From Thermohahella caldifontis (GTDB taxonomy: Bacteria; Pseudomonadota; Gammaproteobacteria; Pseudomonadales; Oleiphilaceae), in NCBI RefSeq assembly GCF_041153465.1, contig NZ_CP154858.1:3286001-3350000 (forward strand): a DNA stretch of 64,000 bases. The letters are read 5' to 3'. The stretch's first letter is position 1. Every line of letters begins with the position of its first letter. The notes beneath the pieces are model-generated. The model was not told the DNA's origin and did not search any database. It saw only the letters and a list, made by a program, of their open reading frames with translations. Below, one piece after another: positions 60,684 through 64,000 of the stretch. The position numbers and the translations under genes were made by a program.

Positions 60684-61937
60684 ATGAAGTTCATGACAGG
60701 GGTGTTGAGCATCTGGATCATGCTCTGGAGTGGCCTGGCCACAGCGTCGCCTTGCCGGCCGGATACTTCCCGCGCGTTACTCACGGGGGAAACTGTCGAA
60801 GCGGCGCGCCAGTGTTTGCTTGAGGCAGTGCCTCGGGCCAAAGGGCAGGACTGGGTGGCGTCAGCCAGAGCCTGGCTGCGCGCGCTGGATCATCTGGCTT
60901 ATGTGTTCCGCCCTGTTGAGAAGGAGCCGGTGGCCATCCGTTCTGTCCGGGAAAGGGGTTGGCTTGCTGATGCCGGACGCGCAGCGGAGGCGCTGGTGGC
61001 GGCGCCGGATCGCGCACCGGATCCGGCGCTGAAAGCGTTGGCGGAACAGATCTTTGAGGCCTTGCCTTTGCGTGGGACGGATCCTCGCCTGGCGCAGTAC
61101 CGGGTCACTGTGGCAGAGCCGGGAGCACGCCTGACGCTGGAGCTGGCAGGGCAGGAGCTGGATGGGGCCGGATTGGTGGCGGAGGCTGGTCGCAGCATCC
61201 CGGTCCGGGCCATGGGGAATGGCTTTGGGGCAGACTTGCCTTTCGGGCTGATGCTGAAGCCTGTCGATCATCCGGGCTGGCAGGTGGTGCGTTTGCAGAT
61301 GCCGGTCCGGGGCAAGGTGCAGACGTGGCATCTCATTTTGCCGCGCATACCGGAGCGGGCGGCGCGCTATGTGCTGACATGGAAAGAAGAGGATCACCGC
61401 ATTCAGCGGCGAACGCTGACCTTTGAACCGGACATGCTCGCCAGCAGCGTATTGGAAGTCAGAGAGCGGGAAGACCGGTTCTGTCCGGAAGCCGGCTGGC
61501 AGTTATTGCCTGACACGCTGAAGGTTGATGTGCTGCATGTGCAGTATGGTGAAGTGCTGGCGCAGGGGGTGCGGGATGGCTGCGCGTACGTGCGGCTCAA
61601 GGCCAGGCCCTATGGCGCGGCGTTCGGCAGCAAGTACATCAAGCGTGGCGAGATACAGGTTCGTTTGACCGTGGACGCACAGTCCGGTGAGCGGGTCGTC
61701 AGGCCGGGTGGCCAGCGGCAGGGCGATCTGCTTTGGGGGCAGCCGGTCAGGCTGCAGGTGCCTGCCAGGGCGCGTGAGGTCACGCTGGCCCTGGAATGGC
61801 TGGATGGTGAACGTGAAGTGATCCGGCCGGACAGCAGCATCACCCGTGCACGCTGGGGAGAAATCACTCCGGCAGGTGAGGGTGGCTGGGAGTTCTCGTC
61901 GCGTGGGCTGGATCGTTACCTTCGCCGGGTGTACTGA
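60684..61937 (+). CDS. Large secreted protein of unknown function
   Basis: I do not recognise this 417-residue protein. A signal peptide (MKFMTGVLSIWIMLWSGLAT) with predicted cleavage near Ala20-Ala22 precedes an Ala/Arg-rich helical region (about 30-130). Beta-rich domains follow, containing RLTLELAGQELDGAGLVAEA and GEIQVRLTVDAQSGERVV. Four Cys are visible. It is likely periplasmic or outer-membrane associated. A possible promoter, TTGACG-18-TGTAAC, lies about 20-50 bp upstream, with a separate TATAAT at 60629-60634. It stands alone after a strong terminator, in its own transcript. Confidence 0.72.
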   Translation: MKFMTGVLSIWIMLWSGLATASPCRPDTSRALLTGETVEAARQCLLEAVPRAKGQDWVASARAWLRALDHLAYVFRPVEKEPVAIRSVRERGWLADAGRAAEALVAAPDRAPDPALKALAEQIFEALPLRGTDPRLAQYRVTVAEPGARLTLELAGQELDGAGLVAEAGRSIPVRAMGNGFGADLPFGLMLKPVDHPGWQVVRLQMPVRGKVQTWHLILPRIPERAARYVLTWKEEDHRIQRRTLTFEPDMLASSVLEVREREDRFCPEAGWQLLPDTLKVDVLHVQYGEVLAQGVRDGCAYVRLKARPYGAAFGSKYIKRGEIQVRLTVDAQSGERVVRPGGQRQGDLLWGQPVRLQVPARAREVTLALEWLDGEREVIRPDSSITRARWGEITPAGEGGWEFSSRGLDRYLRRVY

Positions 61938-61967
61938 CCGCATACTCCAAACGGGCGGGTCGGCGTG

Positions 61968-62219
61968 TCACAGGTTTCTGACCGCCTCCTCCGCACCCTT
62001 CTGGGTGTAGCGGCCCTTGTTCTCGGGACGCTGAAGGAAACGTTTGACGGCAATGCCCGTGTGACCCCGATCCCGAAGCCGGCGAATGTCATCAAGCGTT
62101 GTCTTGTCGGGCGGGGGGAATACCCCTCGCCATATCTGGATGTAGTCGTAAGCCTGTGCGATGCCCCAGAGTATCAGCGACACAACCGTCACGAGGAACA
62201 GAAAGCTGGCCCATGTCAT
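61968..62219 (-). CDS. Small membrane-anchored hypothetical protein
   Basis: An 83-residue protein starting MTWASFLFLVTVVSLILWGI (a second ATG seven codons upstream is possible), with one transmembrane helix (about 3-22) followed by a short cytoplasmic helical tail rich in Arg and Asp (LDDIRRLRDRGHTGIAVKRF). I do not recognise the family. It lies convergent with the secreted-protein gene, about 30 bp from its end. Confidence 0.55.
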   Translation of the reverse strand: MTWASFLFLVTVVSLILWGIAQAYDYIQIWRGVFPPPDKTTLDDIRRLRDRGHTGIAVKRFLQRPENKGRYTQKGAEEAVRNL

Positions 62220-62520
62220 GCCTTTTCCCCGGGCGTGCATGGGTTGGCTGGATGTGCAGGCAGCATATCATTTCCCTTTGAAGGTGGTACTTTCCATGTG
62301 TTCGGTTTCAGTTTAGGGATGTCTGCGCTGATGTCAATGCCGAGGCAAGGGAGGCGGGCAGTGGGGGATGGGAGCGCATCAGGTGCCGGATGCTGAGTGT
62401 ACTGCTGAACGGTCTGCTCACTTCTGGCCAACAGGCTTGCATGATCAACGCATTCTGAGCCGGCAAAGTGCTGGTGTCATGAAAAAGGTTTGGGTATTCG
62501 GGCTGGGGAGATTCGTGGAG

Positions 62521-62596
62521 TGGTGCCCAGGGGCGGAATCGAACCACCGACACGGGGATTTTCAGTCCCCTGCTCTACCGACTGAGCTACCTGGGC
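62521..62596 (-). tRNA. tRNA-Phe (anticodon GAA)
   Basis: The 76-nt tRNA has acceptor GCCCAGG pairing with CCTGGGC, the encoded 3' CCA, D arm with AGTCGGTA, and anticodon loop CTGAAAA (GAA centred). The T loop GGTTCGATTCC is standard. It closely matches E. coli tRNA-Phe. A consensus promoter with a GC-rich discriminator lies just upstream. Confidence 0.97.
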
Positions 62597-62610
62597 AACA
62601 ACGGGGCGCA

Positions 62611-62639
62611 ATTAAACCGGTTTTCCCTTTTCCTGTCAA
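62611..62639 (-). promoter_or_regulatory. Promoter of tRNA-Phe
   Basis: On the minus strand TTGACA (6/6) is followed after exactly 17 bp by TTTAAT (5/6). The bases between this and the tRNA (TGCGCCCCG) are GC-rich, as in promoters of stable RNA under stringent control. This is the strongest promoter match I found in the right part of the window. Confidence 0.8.
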
Positions 62640-62704
62640 TACGCCGCCGCAACTTTTTTTCAGTGTGTCCGCAATGTGCCGGCTGCGGGTGCTTGTCCGG
62701 GAGC

Positions 62705-62989
62705 CTAGAGCGTATCGTCCGAAGCCGGCGGGACGTAGCCTTCCGCCTGGTCAATCTCTTCACCATTGAAGAATCTGTCCATCTGGTCGGACAGATAGGC
62801 GCGGGCTTCCGGGTCCATCAGGTTCAGGTGTTTTTCGTTGATCAGGCGGGTCTGATGGGCCAGCCAGTCCTGCCATGCCTGGGCAGAAATGTTCTCGAAA
62901 ATTTCCTGTCCCTTCGGACCGGGCATGGGCGGACGGGGGAGGCCGGCCAGGTTTTTCTGGTATTTCTTGCAGAATACGATACGGGTCAT
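62705..62989 (-). CDS. yggX: Probable Fe(2+)-trafficking protein YggX
   Basis: YggX protects Fe-S clusters from oxidative damage and traffics iron. The ATG giving MTRIVFCKKYQKNLAGLPRP is chosen, 94 residues (E. coli 91). The conserved Cys7 and the core SAQAWQDWLAHQTRLINEKH are intact. Its start overlaps the mutY stop (ATGA), the same arrangement as in E. coli (mutY-yggX), so the two are co-transcribed. Confidence 0.96.
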   Translation of the reverse strand: MTRIVFCKKYQKNLAGLPRPPMPGPKGQEIFENISAQAWQDWLAHQTRLINEKHLNLMDPEARAYLSDQMDRFFNGEEIDQAEGYVPPASDDTL

Positions 62990-64000
62990 GCTTGCTCTCC
63001 TGAAAGTGAATGGGTCAGCCAGCGCCGGAAGGGGGCCGGCAGACCATGTGTCTCCGTCCGGGCCTGCACCGCACTCAGCGGAGCATCCTGATCCTGCCTC
63101 GTCAGCATCTGATCCATCCATTCTACCCCGACACGGCGGCCTACGGGTACCACATGGAGACGGAAGTGGGTGAACGTGTGCTGAAAACCGGGCAAACCGG
63201 TCAGCGCATCGGCGGCCAGCCCGAAGCGGCTTGCCAGTTGGGCCCGGGCCTGTTCGGCCGGCACATCCCATCCCGACAGGGGTGGACACCACAGGCCGCC
63301 CCAGATCCCCGATCCCGGGCGACGCTCCACCAGTACGCGACCCTGCTCGTCGTGCAGGATCAGGGCGACCACGCTGCGCTCGGGCACGGTCTTGCGGGGT
63401 TTGGGAACCGGCAGTGAGTCAGTGAGGTTTTGCGCATGGGCCAGGCAATCCTCCCGGACGGGGCAGGCTTCGCACAGCGGGTTGCGCCGGCGGCACACGG
63501 TTGCGCCGAGATCCATGATGGCCTGGGTGTAATCGCACGCCCGTTCAGTCGGGGTGAGTGCTTCGGCAAGCTGCCAGAGCTGTTGCTCGGTTTGGCGTTC
63601 ACCGGCCCAGCTTCGGATGGCCCGGTGCCGACACAGAACCCGCTTCACGTTGCCGTCCAGAATCACGCCGCGACGGCCAAAGCCCATGGACAGAATGGCA
63701 CCGGCAGTGGATCGACCGACCCCCGGCAATGCCATGAGGCCTTCCAGCGTACCGGGAAGTTCGTGCTGACCCGCGGCAACCAGTTCCCGGGCAGCGCGAT
63801 GCAGATTGCGGCCGCGGGCGTAATAACCGAGGCCTGCCCACAGGGCCAGCACCTCGTCCTCACTGGCCGAGGCCAGCGCCCCGAGGGTCGGGAAGGCGGC
63901 CATGAAACGTTCAAAGTAACCGATAACGGTCTGAACCTGTGTCTGCTGCAGCATGATTTCCGAAATCCACACCCGGTAGGGCGTGCGCGGGTGCTGCCAG
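62986..64000 (-). CDS. mutY: A/G-specific adenine glycosylase MutY, N-terminus cut by the window end
   Basis: MutY removes adenine mispaired with 8-oxoguanine. The 5' end is beyond the window, and the frame is open to the last base, reading WQHPRTPYRVWISEIMLQQT. The helix-hairpin-helix region has LPGVGRSTAGAILSMGFG, and the catalytic Asp lies in LDGNVKRVLCR. The [4Fe-4S] cluster ligands follow the spacing C-x6-C-x2-C-x5-C (CRRRNPLCEACPVREDC). A NUDIX-like recognition domain forms the C-terminus. It is coupled to yggX downstream. Confidence 0.96.
   Translation of the reverse strand, partial: WQHPRTPYRVWISEIMLQQTQVQTVIGYFERFMAAFPTLGALASASEDEVLALWAGLGYYARGRNLHRAARELVAAGQHELPGTLEGLMALPGVGRSTAGAILSMGFGRRGVILDGNVKRVLCRHRAIRSWAGERQTEQQLWQLAEALTPTERACDYTQAIMDLGATVCRRRNPLCEACPVREDCLAHAQNLTDSLPVPKPRKTVPERSVVALILHDEQGRVLVERRPGSGIWGGLWCPPLSGWDVPAEQARAQLASRFGLAADALTGLPGFQHTFTHFRLHVVPVGRRVGVEWMDQMLTRQDQDAPLSAVQARTETHGLPAPFRRWLTHSLSGEQA

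Noticed and set aside
62521..62596. Integration (att) site in tRNA-Phe
   Set aside because: No integrase, no direct repeat of the tRNA 3' end and no foreign segment beside it in the window.

Overview
The window is a contiguous, gene-dense piece of a gammaproteobacterial chromosome with moderately high GC (about 60% by eye). The order dnaK-dnaJ-dapB-carA-carB-greA, then yhbY/rlmE-ftsH-folP-glmM-tpiA-secG-tRNA-Leu(GAG)-rimP-nusA-infB-rbfA-truB-rpsO-pnp, is the classic gammaproteobacterial arrangement. The GluRS, FtsH and carAB-greA layout look closer to pseudomonads and relatives than to enterics. I cannot name a genus. I see no prophage, insertion sequence, CRISPR array or integron.

Region by region. 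(1) 1-24.8 kb is housekeeping on the + strand: chaperones, lysine/arginine/pyrimidine precursors, folate, cell-wall precursor (glmM), transcription elongation and termination, translation initiation, ribosome maturation, RNA decay and glutamyl-tRNA synthetase. Regulatory signals include a promoter plus terminator-like attenuator before carA and two tandem terminator-like hairpins in the rimP-nusA-infB leader. (2) 24.8-26.4 kb is a small accessory island. It has four copies (one truncated) of a 70-bp nested palindromic element around a gene for a secreted orphan protein, followed by an AT-richer orphan gene. (3) 26.4-33.2 kb (- strand) holds prkA-yeaH-spoVR (a stress kinase system) behind a 7TMR-DISM/GGDEF protein whose GGDEF motif is degenerate. 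(4) 33.3-37.4 kb (+) is a tight run of six small metabolic or membrane genes ending in a YihY/BrkB protein. (5) 37.3-42.5 kb (-) carries an AsmA-like DUF748 protein, an HDOD protein, small orphans and a DUF445 membrane protein. (6) 42.8-55.3 kb (-) is a long co-directional block: a SahR-like regulator, metK, ahcY and metF (the SAM/SAH cycle), then a GGDEF-EAL protein, rsmE, and an RND efflux adaptor and pump. (7) 55.4-60.5 kb holds an ABC1/UbiB-like kinase, a YqaA-family membrane protein, and a lysine-catabolism set (Lrp-type regulator divergent from a lysine dehydrogenase-like gene and an ALDH7/AmaB-type dehydrogenase). (8) The right end holds two orphan proteins, tRNA-Phe(GAA) with a consensus promoter, yggX and mutY (cut by the window edge).

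Two genes are broken by apparent single-base losses in homopolymers: glmM near its 3' end (A5 where A6 restores the frame) and the GGDEF-EAL gene near its 5' end (G6 where G7 restores it). Because glmM is normally essential, sequencing or assembly error is the simplest explanation. Slippage-based variation remains possible for the signalling gene.

The least explained feature is the palindromic repeat family at 24.8-26.0 kb, whose copies carry compensatory arm changes.
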